Assembly (NCBI GenBank): GCA_027065715.1
Contig: JAMONO010000027.1
Coordinates: forward strand, 1 to 50,146
Origin: Flavobacteriales bacterium
GTDB lineage: Bacteria; Bacteroidota; Bacteroidia; Flavobacteriales; Flavobacteriaceae
Length of the DNA: 50,146 bases
Direction of reading: 5' to 3'
In this document: positions 35,257-44,012 of the stretch, in pieces
Numbering within the stretch: position 1 is the stretch's first letter
How the letters are laid out: every line of letters starts with the position of its first letter
Notes under the pieces: model-generated
The model's input: only the letters and a program-made list of their open reading frames with translations
Told to the model about the DNA's origin: nothing
Database searches by the model: none
Translations under genes and position numbers: made by a program

Positions 35257-36153
35257 ATGAAAATAAACGCAACTACCAAAATTTCAAAAATATTAAAAGA
35301 AAATCCCCAAGCCATTGATGTAATTGCAGGGATAAATCATAATTTTAGGAAACTGCAAAATCCGATTTTGCGTCGTAGTTTGGCTACCCGCGTTTCGGTG
35401 GCAGATGCTGCCAAAATAGGCAAAGTGCCGGTTGAAGATTTTTTAAAAGCTTTGGAAAAAATAGGTTTTGAAGTGGATTATCACATACCCGATACCGACA
35501 AAAAGAATATTTATATCATGCCACCCGATTTTTCGAATCGTGAAATTGTAAAACTGGATGTTCGTCCAATTATTGCACAAGGAAAAGACCCTTTTGGTTA
35601 CATCAACAAAGCAGCCAAAAACCTCAAACCCGAACAAATATTGCTCATTATCAACGACTTTGAACCCATACCGCTGATTGATTATCTTATAAGCAAGAAC
35701 TTTGTGCACTGGATGAAACAAGATGATGAAGGCAATTATTTGACATATTTTAAATTGAATTGTAAAAAACCCGGATTTTGGCAACGATTGTTTGGCAAAA
35801 AAGAAGTACCTTGTCGTTTTCACAGCCTCGATAAGGAAGTAAGCAGCTCGAAACAAAACGAAAAAGCACCGGTTTCCGTGCCACATCAAAAAGAAGGTGA
35901 TTTTGAAAAAATTGAAAAACAATATGACGGCAAAATGAAACAAATTGATGTGCGCGATTTGGAAATGCCCATGCCCATGCAACGTATTTTGGAAAGTATT
36001 GAACAATTGCCCGAAGGCTATGCCTTGTTTGTGCATCACAAACGAATTCCGCAGTTTTTGTTACCCGAACTAAAAAAACGAAATTACAGTTATGTAGCAA
36101 AAGAAATCGAACCGGATTACACTTATTTAATTGTTTATAAATCAAATAGTTAG
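35257..36153 (+). CDS. DUF1858 and double DUF2249 protein
   Basis: A 298-residue cytoplasmic protein. Residues 1-75 resemble DUF1858 (ISKILKENPQAIDVIAGI, SVADAAKIGKVPVEDFLKAL) but lack its cysteines. Two DUF2249 units follow, at about 92-170 (KLDVRPIIAQGKDPFGYINK) and at 229-297 (IDVRDLEMPMPMQRILESIE). DUF2249 occurs in proteins linked to nitrogen oxide metabolism and Fe-S repair. It is 28 bases upstream of the oxidase-like membrane protein, and a DUF59 gene follows the pair, so a joint role in NO or Fe-S stress is likely but not proven. A leader with an attenuator-like hairpin precedes it. Confidence 0.85.
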   Translation: MKINATTKISKILKENPQAIDVIAGINHNFRKLQNPILRRSLATRVSVADAAKIGKVPVEDFLKALEKIGFEVDYHIPDTDKKNIYIMPPDFSNREIVKLDVRPIIAQGKDPFGYINKAAKNLKPEQILLIINDFEPIPLIDYLISKNFVHWMKQDDEGNYLTYFKLNCKKPGFWQRLFGKKEVPCRFHSLDKEVSSSKQNEKAPVSVPHQKEGDFEKIEKQYDGKMKQIDVRDLEMPMPMQRILESIEQLPEGYALFVHHKRIPQFLLPELKKRNYSYVAKEIEPDYTYLIVYKSNS

Positions 36154-36181
36154 AATATAAATTTTTATAACAAATACTACT

Positions 36182-37507
36182 ATGGCAAAAAATTTACACA
36201 CCGATAACGCCCCCGATATCAGCACCGTTAAACCTCATTTTTTGTTTGCCGCCATCGGTTTTTTGGTATTGGGCATATTGATGGTTGTTTCGGCTTCGGG
36301 TTTTTTTCAAGCATATTATAATCATCGACTTTTAGCCATAACGCATACAGCTGTATTAGGTTGGTTAATGATGTTGATATTCGGTTCGCTTTATCAGTTG
36401 ATACCCGTTATTTTCGATACGGCTTTGTATAGTGAGCGATTGGCTAAATTTACCTTTTGGTTCACAGCCGCAAGTATTATTTTTTTGGTTTATACTTTTT
36501 GGATAGGCGATTATGTTCGTTTACTTCCTTATGCAGCTACATTTATGTATTTGTCTTTGTTTTTCTTCGTGTTTAATATTATGATGAGTTACAAAAACGC
36601 CCGCATCAAAAATATAAAAGCTTCTTTTATTTTATCGGCGGTGTTTTGGTTGTTAATGGCTGAAACCGAAGGTTTATTAACGGCTCTTAATTTCAAATTT
36701 AATTTTTATAATGCCATACACGTGGCACATTTGCATACGCATGCCATTATGGGATTGGTCGGTTTTTTTGTAATGATGATTTTCGGAGTGGGCACTACCT
36801 TGATACCCATGTTCTTAATTTCGCACCGCCTCAATGAAAAATTATTAAACAAATCATTTTATCTGCTTAATACGGGTATAGCCGGATTGGTTTTAAGCAA
36901 ATATCTTTATCCGAACCGGTTTGTAATTTTGGTATTTTGGTCGATAATTATTGCCGGCGTTATTTATTATTTGCTTTACATCAACGATTCGTATAAAAAA
37001 AGGATGAAAAAAACACTCGATGTAGGCATGAAATACACCATGCTTTCGTTGGTATTTCTCGGGTTGCCTGTTTTGTTAAGTTTAATTTTAATTTTATTGC
37101 CGAAATCAAATGGTTCCCGATATGCCGAAATCATTATGTTATTATACGGTTTGAGTATGATATTCGGTTTTTTTACTACCATTGCTTTGGGACAAACTTA
37201 CAAAACACTGCCTTTTATTATTTGGCTCGAAAAATATCAAAAACTGGTCGGTAAATATCACACCCCACTACCCCGCGAATTGTATTCGGAAAAAGTGGCG
37301 GGTGTACAGTTTTATTTGTATATGTTATTTTTGCTTTTTACACCGATTGCTTTAATTTTGCAAAACCAAAATTTGATGCTGATAGCAACGGTATTGTTTT
37401 TGATTGTAAGCGTCTTGTATAATTATAATGTATGGAAAATGTTTTTTCACGATTCGGAACAATATATCAACAAACGAGAAAAAGAAATTTTGAAAGATCA
37501 TAATTAA
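36182..37507 (+). CDS. heme-copper-oxidase-like (cbb3 subunit I-like/NnrS-like) membrane protein
   Basis: A 441-residue protein with about 12 transmembrane helices, resembling subunit I of heme-copper oxidases and the NnrS family. Conserved histidines cluster at THTAVLGWLMM (His55) and HVAHLHTHAIMGL (His180, 183, 185, 187). I do not see the later HH pair and HxH site that carry CuB and the hemes in true oxidases, so catalytic oxygen reduction is unlikely. NO-related heme binding or sensing is an inference from family and from the DUF2249 and DUF59 neighbours. Not to be called CcoN. Confidence 0.8.
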   Translation: MAKNLHTDNAPDISTVKPHFLFAAIGFLVLGILMVVSASGFFQAYYNHRLLAITHTAVLGWLMMLIFGSLYQLIPVIFDTALYSERLAKFTFWFTAASIIFLVYTFWIGDYVRLLPYAATFMYLSLFFFVFNIMMSYKNARIKNIKASFILSAVFWLLMAETEGLLTALNFKFNFYNAIHVAHLHTHAIMGLVGFFVMMIFGVGTTLIPMFLISHRLNEKLLNKSFYLLNTGIAGLVLSKYLYPNRFVILVFWSIIIAGVIYYLLYINDSYKKRMKKTLDVGMKYTMLSLVFLGLPVLLSLILILLPKSNGSRYAEIIMLLYGLSMIFGFFTTIALGQTYKTLPFIIWLEKYQKLVGKYHTPLPRELYSEKVAGVQFYLYMLFLLFTPIALILQNQNLMLIATVLFLIVSVLYNYNVWKMFFHDSEQYINKREKEILKDHN

Positions 37508-37737
37508 TACACCGGTGCATAAGTTTACCAAGAAAGCGATTATTTTATTAAAATTATTGGCAAAACATTAAATTGACGGATAAAATGATACCAACGTGTC
37601 AAAATAAATACAGTGAAAAAAATTATCTCATTATTGAATAATATTTTCACCCACATGGCAATATTGAAATAATAAACAAAACAATAAATTATCGATTCAC
37701 CATGGTACCCAAACGAACTTAGCGTATCAAATAACCT

Positions 37738-37750
37738 CCCGAATTTCGGG
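37738..37750 (+). promoter_or_regulatory. short palindrome upstream of the DUF59 gene
   Basis: CCCGAATTTCGGG is a palindrome of two 6-base arms with one central base, 21 bases before the DUF59 ATG. The 264-base gap after the oxidase-like gene suggests a separate promoter. It could be an operator or a leader hairpin. Short, so it could be chance. Confidence 0.35.
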
Positions 37751-37771
37751 ACATCAAAAAAATAAAGAATT

Positions 37772-38098
37772 ATGAGTAAAAAAGATATGACTGCCATAAG
37801 AAAAGTAGAAAACGATATTTATGAACTGTTAAAAACCGTAATGGACCCCGAAATTGAATTGGACATTATCAATTTGGGATTGGTTTATAATATTTTATAC
37901 GATGGCGACAAAGATGTGCGTATCGAAATGACCCTATCTACTCCGGCTTGCCCCTTAGGTGATGCCATAACCGACAACGTAAAAAATACGATTAATAAAA
38001 AATATCCCGATTTTAATGTCGATGTCGATTTGACCTTTGACCCGCCTTGGGACGCTTCTATGATTAGTGAAGAAGGTCGTAAAAAATTGGGAATGTAA
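37772..38098 (+). CDS. DUF59 (MIP18/SufT-like) metal-sulfur cluster assembly factor
   Basis: A 108-residue protein of the DUF59/MIP18 family, with KTVMDPEIELDIINLGLVYN and the conserved Cys in TLSTPACPLGDAI. Members (SufT, PaaD, Cia2) help assemble or transfer Fe-S clusters. It lies downstream of the oxidase-like gene, in the DUF2249 group. The 264-base gap contains no gene, and a small palindrome lies 21 bases upstream, so it may be separately expressed. Confidence 0.9.
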   Translation: MSKKDMTAIRKVENDIYELLKTVMDPEIELDIINLGLVYNILYDGDKDVRIEMTLSTPACPLGDAITDNVKNTINKKYPDFNVDVDLTFDPPWDASMISEEGRKKLGM

Positions 38099-38131
38099 AA
38101 TCGGATTAAAATAACATCAATAAAAAAGATA

Positions 38132-38218
38132 GTCTCAAAAGTTTAAACAACTTGGTATCTCCCGAAAATCGAGGTATCGAAACTTTTGCGACAACTTCTA
38201 ATTGATATTCGTTGTTGC
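38132..38218. terminator. overlapping inverted repeats between DUF59 and miaB genes
   Basis: GTCTCAAAAGTTT (38132-38144) pairs with AAACTTTTGCGAC (38180-38192), one mismatch, across 35 bases. The last five bases of that right arm also start GCGACAAC (38188-38195), which pairs with GTTGTTGC (38211-38218). The two hairpins exclude each other. It lies between convergent genes and is probably a terminator region. Confidence 0.45.
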
Positions 38219-38222
38219 GAAA

Positions 38223-39671
38223 CTAAATTTTTTTTCCAAACAAAGTAGCCGATGTGCAATCGTCTATTAGAACTTTAACCAAATCGCCGGGTTTTTCTTG
38301 TCCGGTTTTTTCAAAAATAACCACGGCATTTTGCGAGTTGCGTCCCATCCAATGACGGTCTGATTTTTTTGAATTACCTTCAATCAATACCTCAACTTCT
38401 TTGCCTACAAACTGTTGCATACGATACAAACTATGTGCTTGTTGTTTGTCGATTATTTGGCGTAAGCGACGCAATTTGACATGATGCGGAACGTCATCAT
38501 TGAGTTTTTTGGCGCCCAATGTGCCCGGACGCACCGAGTAGGCAAACATAAATCCGAAATCATATTTAACGTAATCCATTAAATCCAAAGTTGCACGATG
38601 ATCTTCTTCCGTTTCGGTGCTAAAACCTGCGATCAAGTCTTGCGAAATGGCAACGTCGGGAATGTATCGACGAATGGCATCGATTTTGGCTTTGTATTCG
38701 GCAACGCTGTGTTTGCGGTTCATCAATTTTAAGATGCGGTCACTTCCCGATTGTACAGGCAAGTGAATATGCTTGGCAATATTGGGGTGTTTTGCCATGG
38801 TTTTGATTACATCGAGACTAAAATCTTGCGGATTGGAAGTTGAAAAACGAATACGAATATCGGGAAATCGAGTGGCAACTTTGTCGAGTAATTGAGCAAA
38901 ATCAACAGCTTGTGCCTTGATTTCATCAGGTTGTTTGTCAAAATCTTTTTTTAATCCGCCACCATACCACAGATAACTATCAACATTTTGCCCCAGCAAA
39001 GTTACTTCTTTAAAACCCTTACTTTGCAAGTCCTGTATTTCGAACAAAATACTTTCGGGATCGCGGCTTCTTTCACGTCCACGAGTAAAAGGCACGACAC
39101 AAAACGTGCACATATTGTCACAACCGCGCGTAATGGATACAAAGGCGGAAACTCCATTAGAATTTATCCGAACAGGCTCAATATCGGCATAGGTTTCTTC
39201 TTTGCTGAGCAAAACGTTTACCGCTTTTCGTCCATCTTCCAATTCGTTAATCAAATTGGGCAAATCGCGGTATGCATCAGGTCCTACAACCAAATCGACC
39301 AATTTTTCTTCTTCCAAAATCTTTTCTTTTAAACGTTCGGCCATACAACCCATTAACCCGATTTTGGTTTGGGGTTTGTTTTGTTTCAACTTGTTAAAAT
39401 GTTTCAGCCGGTTACGAACCGTAGTTTCCGCTTTTTCGCGTATCGAACATGTATTGATGAGTATCAAATCGGCATCATCAACATTGTCGGTTGTATTGTA
39501 ACCTTGTTTTAACAAAATGGAAGCAACAATCTCCGAATCGTTCATATTCATTTGACAGCCGTAGCTTTCAATAAAAACTTTTTTGCGATTTTCGGGTTTT
39601 TGAGAATATTGCAATGATTTTCCTTGCAATTTTTCGTCTATATGTTTCGTTATATGCTTATCTCTGTTCAT
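38223..39671 (-). CDS. miaB: tRNA-2-methylthio-N6-dimethylallyladenosine synthase (MiaB)
   Basis: MiaB adds a methylthio group to i6A37 of tRNAs and is a radical-SAM enzyme with two [4Fe-4S] clusters. The auxiliary-cluster cysteines are seen in SYGCQMNMNDSE, LINTCSIREKAE and GLMGCMAERL. The radical-SAM CxxxCxxC is in RGCDNMCTFC. A TRAM domain closes the protein (VGKEVEVLIEGNS). The start MNRDKHITKHID (39671) gives 482 residues; an ATG nine codons further upstream (39698) is possible but adds a hydrophobic tail unlike the family. Confidence 0.97.
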   Translation of the reverse strand: MNRDKHITKHIDEKLQGKSLQYSQKPENRKKVFIESYGCQMNMNDSEIVASILLKQGYNTTDNVDDADLILINTCSIREKAETTVRNRLKHFNKLKQNKPQTKIGLMGCMAERLKEKILEEEKLVDLVVGPDAYRDLPNLINELEDGRKAVNVLLSKEETYADIEPVRINSNGVSAFVSITRGCDNMCTFCVVPFTRGRERSRDPESILFEIQDLQSKGFKEVTLLGQNVDSYLWYGGGLKKDFDKQPDEIKAQAVDFAQLLDKVATRFPDIRIRFSTSNPQDFSLDVIKTMAKHPNIAKHIHLPVQSGSDRILKLMNRKHSVAEYKAKIDAIRRYIPDVAISQDLIAGFSTETEEDHRATLDLMDYVKYDFGFMFAYSVRPGTLGAKKLNDDVPHHVKLRRLRQIIDKQQAHSLYRMQQFVGKEVEVLIEGNSKKSDRHWMGRNSQNAVVIFEKTGQEKPGDLVKVLIDDCTSATLFGKKI

Positions 39672-39745
39672 GTTTGCAAAGATAAAATTTATTCTCAATC
39701 AACCGGCAATGTTATATAAGTAACTTTTCATACAAAAAAAATATC

Positions 39746-39753
39746 TAATTTTG
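39746..39753 (+). promoter_or_regulatory. -7 box for the lipoprotein/DUF5723 operon
   Basis: TAATTTTG matches TAnnTTTG, 28 bases before the lipoprotein ATG, in the gap divergent to miaB. No -33 TTTG at 19 bases. Confidence 0.45.
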
Positions 39754-39781
39754 CACCATATCAACACAAACAAATAAAACA

Positions 39782-40327
39782 ATGAAACATAGTCTTTCGT
39801 TTATTTTCATCATGCTTTTGACCGGAGCATGTTCTAGTAAACTCGATTTGGATCAAGCCAAACAGTTGGATATACAACCTGTGGTTGAAGTCGATATCTT
39901 GTATTTTGACCTTCAAAAAGAAAATTTGACCGACAGCAACGCCCTTTTTAGACAACAAATTTCGGACACGGTCGATTTCGGAATTTTTGAAGACGGAAAA
40001 ATCAGAGACGGATTTGTAAAAGCCGAAATTAGTGTGGCTTACCGCAATACTTTTTACCGTCAATTCGATACCGATTTTTATTTTATAGACGAACATGACA
40101 GTGCTGTCGAAACAGGAAATTTCACGATTGATGCCGCTAATAGTTCGCAACCCGAAGTAACAGGTGAAACAACTTTTGTTTTTGATAAAACAAACAATCC
40201 CGAATTTGTCAATTTTAGAAAAATTGTTGTCAAGGTAACCGTAACACCCGACAATCTTCCGGTTGAAGACAAAAGTTTGCACATGCAAGCCAAAGGAAAA
40301 TTTTATACTCGTATCACCGTTGAATAA
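39782..40327 (+). CDS. lipoprotein of unknown function
   Basis: A 181-residue exported protein with a clear lipobox (LTGAC, Cys17) followed by acidic residues. The rest is beta-rich, with alternating hydrophobic strands such as FVKAEISVAYRNTFYRQFD and IVVKVTVTPDNLP. I do not recognise a named family. It sits 8 bases upstream of a DUF5723 outer-membrane barrel gene, so the two are probably expressed together and act at the outer membrane. Confidence 0.8.
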   Translation: MKHSLSFIFIMLLTGACSSKLDLDQAKQLDIQPVVEVDILYFDLQKENLTDSNALFRQQISDTVDFGIFEDGKIRDGFVKAEISVAYRNTFYRQFDTDFYFIDEHDSAVETGNFTIDAANSSQPEVTGETTFVFDKTNNPEFVNFRKIVVKVTVTPDNLPVEDKSLHMQAKGKFYTRITVE

Positions 40328-40335
40328 ATAACCTT

Positions 40336-41706
40336 ATGAAAAAGATATTTGCAGTTTTAATAATTTGGGTTTTATTTCAAAACAAACTTTTGGCACAATT
40401 TGAAGCGGTTTCTTACGATTTTTGGGGCAATGCCATGGCACTCAATACCAATCCGGGCGCTTCACTCGAATACAAATCCGTTTTTGCCATTCCTTTTTTT
40501 GGCAATACACAGGTTTTTGCCGGCAATTCGGCTTTTTCGCCTTATGATTTATTAGCCGAAAACACTTCATTTCAAAAAAACGTACCTATAATCTTATCGG
40601 GCTTAAAAAATACCGATAACCTTTTGTTATACATACGCTACGATTTGGCTAATGTGGTTTGGACAGCTGCCAACAACAATGTTTATAATATTGGTTTGTA
40701 TTGGGAGTTGTATAACATTACTTATTTTCCGGCAGATTTGTTGCGTTTGGGATATGACGGTAATGCCATGCACCTAAACGATGTATTTGACGCCAAATAT
40801 TTAGCTTCCAAAACCGATTTGGTGCAAACATTGTATTTTGGTATTCAAAAACGTTTCAATAACCGGTTTACATTGGGTTACAGATTTAAGTTATACAACG
40901 GACTTGCCAATGCACAAACCGGAGGAAACAGCGGCAAATTATACACAACCGAAAGTAACAATAATTATTATATCCATCATTTGGAAGATGTCGATATCAA
41001 TGTGCAAACTTCGGGTTACAGCGAACACGGAGATACACAATATTATTTATCAAAATTATTGTTAAGCGGCAATATGGGTTTGGGAACCGATTTAGGTTTT
41101 TCTTTTCACCCCAACCAAAGAACAATTGTAACGGCTTCGATATTGGATTTGGGTTTTATTTATTTTTCAAAAGACATCAAAACTTACAGCTACCATGGCA
41201 GTTTTCAATATGAAGGGGTTGCTTTGCAATTTCCCGAAACAGGAGCACAAGATTATTGGCAAACTTTAAAAGATGATTTTAATACGCATGTAGTCAAAAC
41301 CGAAGGTTTTGATTCGTATATTTCGTGGCGTCCCGTTCGATTTTATACTTCGATTAAATATGGAACCGATAATTTGAAAAAAATTTCATGCGAAGACTTT
41401 GTAGATCCCAAAACCGAATACTCAAGCTATATAGGATTGACCGGTTTTGCACAAGTGCGTCCCATCAAAATTTATGCAGGCGCAAGTGTTTTTTATGAAA
41501 AAAAATGGTCAAAACACTTTTATACCAAGTTAAACTTAACAGCCGATAATTATTCGTTTTATGCACTGGGAGGTGCCGTGGCACTCAATTTGGGACGCTT
41601 GCACTTTTATGTAACGGGTGATAACTTATTGAGTTTGTCCGACTTGGCAAAGTCACAAAAGTTAGGACTGCAATTCGGTATAAGTTGGATAAGTTTCAAA
41701 CCTTAA
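40336..41706 (+). CDS. DUF5723-family outer-membrane beta-barrel protein
   Basis: A 456-residue protein with a signal peptide ending about NKLLAQF. The mature part begins SYDFWGNAMALNTNPGAS, a DUF5723-like opening, and continues as aromatic-rich amphipathic strands (RYDLANVVWTAANNNVYNIG, FTLGYRFKLYNGLANA) ending in LQFGISWISFKP. The pattern suggests a barrel of PorP/FadL-like size in the outer membrane. Function is unknown. It follows the lipoprotein gene by 8 bases. Confidence 0.82.
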   Translation: MKKIFAVLIIWVLFQNKLLAQFEAVSYDFWGNAMALNTNPGASLEYKSVFAIPFFGNTQVFAGNSAFSPYDLLAENTSFQKNVPIILSGLKNTDNLLLYIRYDLANVVWTAANNNVYNIGLYWELYNITYFPADLLRLGYDGNAMHLNDVFDAKYLASKTDLVQTLYFGIQKRFNNRFTLGYRFKLYNGLANAQTGGNSGKLYTTESNNNYYIHHLEDVDINVQTSGYSEHGDTQYYLSKLLLSGNMGLGTDLGFSFHPNQRTIVTASILDLGFIYFSKDIKTYSYHGSFQYEGVALQFPETGAQDYWQTLKDDFNTHVVKTEGFDSYISWRPVRFYTSIKYGTDNLKKISCEDFVDPKTEYSSYIGLTGFAQVRPIKIYAGASVFYEKKWSKHFYTKLNLTADNYSFYALGGAVALNLGRLHFYVTGDNLLSLSDLAKSQKLGLQFGISWISFKP

Positions 41707-41808
41707 ACCTTATGTTACTTTTGTAGCCCAAAAAATCTTTTTTATGTAACCTATGTAGCTGTATTTCAGTCAAATATAGCTTAATTTTGTCAAAAAAAAA
41801 ATTAAGTT

Positions 41809-42264
41809 ATGCTAAAAAAATATCTTTCAAAAGTTTTGATGGGCAACATCGTTAGCAAGCATATTGTTGATGCTCCTTTTGATCGGGTTATCGAAGCCTT
41901 GGACAAAGCGGTTACCGAAAATCAATTCGGCATACAAGCCATACATGATTTAAAAGACACCTATGTCAAAAAACACTTGACATTGGACGATGATTTTGAA
42001 TACAAAATCGTACAGATATGCAATGCCCCAAAATCACACAAAGCCTTAACCCAACTAAGTTACGATATGGGTTTGATGATGCCCAAAAGTATAGTGGTAG
42101 CCCGCGAAAACGGCAAAACCGTTTTGCGTTTTATGAAAATGAAACCCTGGATGGTATCGCTTATGTTTCCCGAACTTGAAGTGGCTTCACTGTCAAAACA
42201 CGTAGCGGCTATTATGGAAAAAATCATAAAAGAAACCATTGCAACGGCAACAACCGATAAATAA
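41809..42264 (+). CDS. DUF302 domain protein
   Basis: A 151-residue small protein. The core matches DUF302, with FGIQAIHDLKDTYVKKHL, KIVQICNAPKSHKALTQLS and MGLMMPKSIVVARENGKTVL. The family occurs in redox and metal-stress settings but has no assigned activity. No signal peptide. A TAATTTTG -7-like box lies at 41782-41789, 19 bases before the ATG, and a second TACTTTTG lies at 41716-41723, so the gene probably has its own promoter. Confidence 0.88.
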   Translation: MLKKYLSKVLMGNIVSKHIVDAPFDRVIEALDKAVTENQFGIQAIHDLKDTYVKKHLTLDDDFEYKIVQICNAPKSHKALTQLSYDMGLMMPKSIVVARENGKTVLRFMKMKPWMVSLMFPELEVASLSKHVAAIMEKIIKETIATATTDK

Positions 42265-42369
42265 TACGATAAAACAACTCGTTTTTTTTGATAAAACCAT
42301 AAACGATTTGGTGATTATTTGATGATTACAGCGTTATTTTTTGAAGTAAATCGATTATTTTATTTATAT

Positions 42370-42400
42370 TTTGTTAATTTAGCAATCAATAATATATTTG
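42370..42400 (+). promoter_or_regulatory. Bacteroidota promoter (-33 TTTG and -7 TATATTTG) for the YifB-like gene
   Basis: TTTG (42370-42373), a 19-base spacer, then TATATTTG (42393-42400) match the full sigma-AB-type Bacteroidota consensus. Transcription would begin about 7 bases later, leaving a leader of only about 10 bases before the ATG at 42417. Confidence 0.8.
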
Positions 42401-42416
42401 CTAAAATTTTATTGAT

Positions 42417-43952
42417 ATGCTAACAAAAGTTTTTGCCGCCGCCATATACGGAATTGACGCCCATGCAGTAACCGTTGAAGTCAACGTCGATAAAGGAATA
42501 GGTTATCATTTGGTAGGTTTGCCCGACAAAGCTGTAAGCGAGAGCAACTATCGTATTTCGGCGGCACTGCAGAACGTAGGATATCGTATTCCGGGCAAAA
42601 AATACATTATCAATATGGCACCCGCCGACTTGCGTAAAGAAGGTTCGGCTTATGATTTAACCATTGCCATAGGTATATTGCATGCAACCGGACAAATAGT
42701 TTCGGACGAACTGAAAAAATATATGATTATGGGCGAACTGTCGTTAGACGGCGGTTTACAGCCTATAAAAGGAACTTTGCCTATTGCTCTAAAAGCACAA
42801 GAATTGGGTTTTGAAGGAATCATACTACCCAAACAAAATGCCAAAGAAGCGGCTATTGTTGAAGGCTTAAAGGTTTACGGAGTTGAAAATATTTTGGAGG
42901 TAATTCACTTTTTTGAAAGCAAAACCGAATTGCAAGCCGAACATATTGATTTGCATGAAATTTTTTATAAACAATTGGAAACGCCCGAATTTGATTTTGC
43001 CGATGTCAAAGGACAAGAAACCGTTAAACGTTGTTTGGAAATAGCGGCAGCCGGCGGACACAATATCATTATGATAGGACCGCCGGGAAGTGGCAAAACC
43101 ATGTTGGCCAAACGTATATCAGGTATTTTGCCGCCAATGGAATTACAAGAAGCCTTGGAAACAACCAAAATACATTCGGTAGCCGGAAAACTCAAAAACG
43201 GAATAGGAATTATAGGACAACGCCCGTTTAGAAGTCCGCATCATACCATTTCGGATGTTGCTCTGGTTGGCGGAGGCAGTTATCCGCAACCCGGTGAAAT
43301 TTCGTTGGCACACAACGGCGTTTTGTTTTTGGACGAATTACCCGAATTTAAACGGACGGTTTTAGAAGTGATGCGACAACCTTTGGAAGATCGTGAAGTT
43401 AATATTTCGCGTGCCCGTTTTTCGGTAACTTATCCTGCCAGTTTTATGTTGGTTGCCAGTATGAATCCCAGTCCTTCGGGATATTTTAACGACGGAGACA
43501 GCCGCATGACATCAAGCCCTGCCGAAATGCAACGTTATTTGAGCAAAATTTCGGGTCCGTTGTTAGATCGTATCGATATACATGTCGAAGTTAATCCGGT
43601 TCCGTTTGACAAACTTTCGGATGAAAGACGAGGAGAACCCAGCAAAGTTATCAGACAACGAGTGATAAAAGCACGTCATATCCAAACCAAACGCTTTGAA
43701 AATCACGATAAAATACATTACAATGCTCAAATGAATTCAAAAGAAATCAGACAATATTGCCGTTTGGACGAAACTTCGCTGCAACTGCTCAAAAATGCCA
43801 TGGAAAAACTCAATTTGTCGGCACGAGCTTATGACCGTATTTTAAAAGTGGCACGAACCATAGCCGATTTGGAAGCCGAAGAACATATTCAAAGCAACCA
43901 TATTGCCGAAGCTATTCAATACAGAAGTTTGGATAGAGACGGTTGGATATAG
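42417..43952 (+). CDS. YifB/ComM-family magnesium-chelatase-like AAA+ ATPase
   Basis: A 511-residue ATPase. The N-terminal Lon-substrate-like ChlI domain includes DKGIGYHLVGLPDKAVSESN. The AAA+ core has Walker A GPPGSGKTMLAKR (about residue 221), Walker B VLFLDELPEF, and a sensor or arginine-finger region PLLDRIDIHVEV. The C-terminal Mg-chelatase helical domain ends with LDRDGWI. ComM proteins branch-migrate recombination intermediates during natural transformation. The gene is monocistronic, with a consensus promoter. Confidence 0.96.
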   Translation: MLTKVFAAAIYGIDAHAVTVEVNVDKGIGYHLVGLPDKAVSESNYRISAALQNVGYRIPGKKYIINMAPADLRKEGSAYDLTIAIGILHATGQIVSDELKKYMIMGELSLDGGLQPIKGTLPIALKAQELGFEGIILPKQNAKEAAIVEGLKVYGVENILEVIHFFESKTELQAEHIDLHEIFYKQLETPEFDFADVKGQETVKRCLEIAAAGGHNIIMIGPPGSGKTMLAKRISGILPPMELQEALETTKIHSVAGKLKNGIGIIGQRPFRSPHHTISDVALVGGGSYPQPGEISLAHNGVLFLDELPEFKRTVLEVMRQPLEDREVNISRARFSVTYPASFMLVASMNPSPSGYFNDGDSRMTSSPAEMQRYLSKISGPLLDRIDIHVEVNPVPFDKLSDERRGEPSKVIRQRVIKARHIQTKRFENHDKIHYNAQMNSKEIRQYCRLDETSLQLLKNAMEKLNLSARAYDRILKVARTIADLEAEEHIQSNHIAEAIQYRSLDRDGWI

Positions 43953-44012
43953 TTTGAGATAACTTTGATATGTCCGGTCAAATTTTTTTTACTTCTTTTT
44001 TGGTAATTATCT

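Noticed and set aside
35443-36039. 198-codon antisense frame opposite the DUF2249 gene, rich in Phe and His
   Set aside because: The Phe-rich composition is the mirror of Lys-rich coding on the plus strand, and the plus-strand frame has clear domains.
39761-40288. 175-codon antisense frame opposite the lipoprotein gene
   Set aside because: No motifs, and it fully overlaps a gene with a lipobox and a -7 box.
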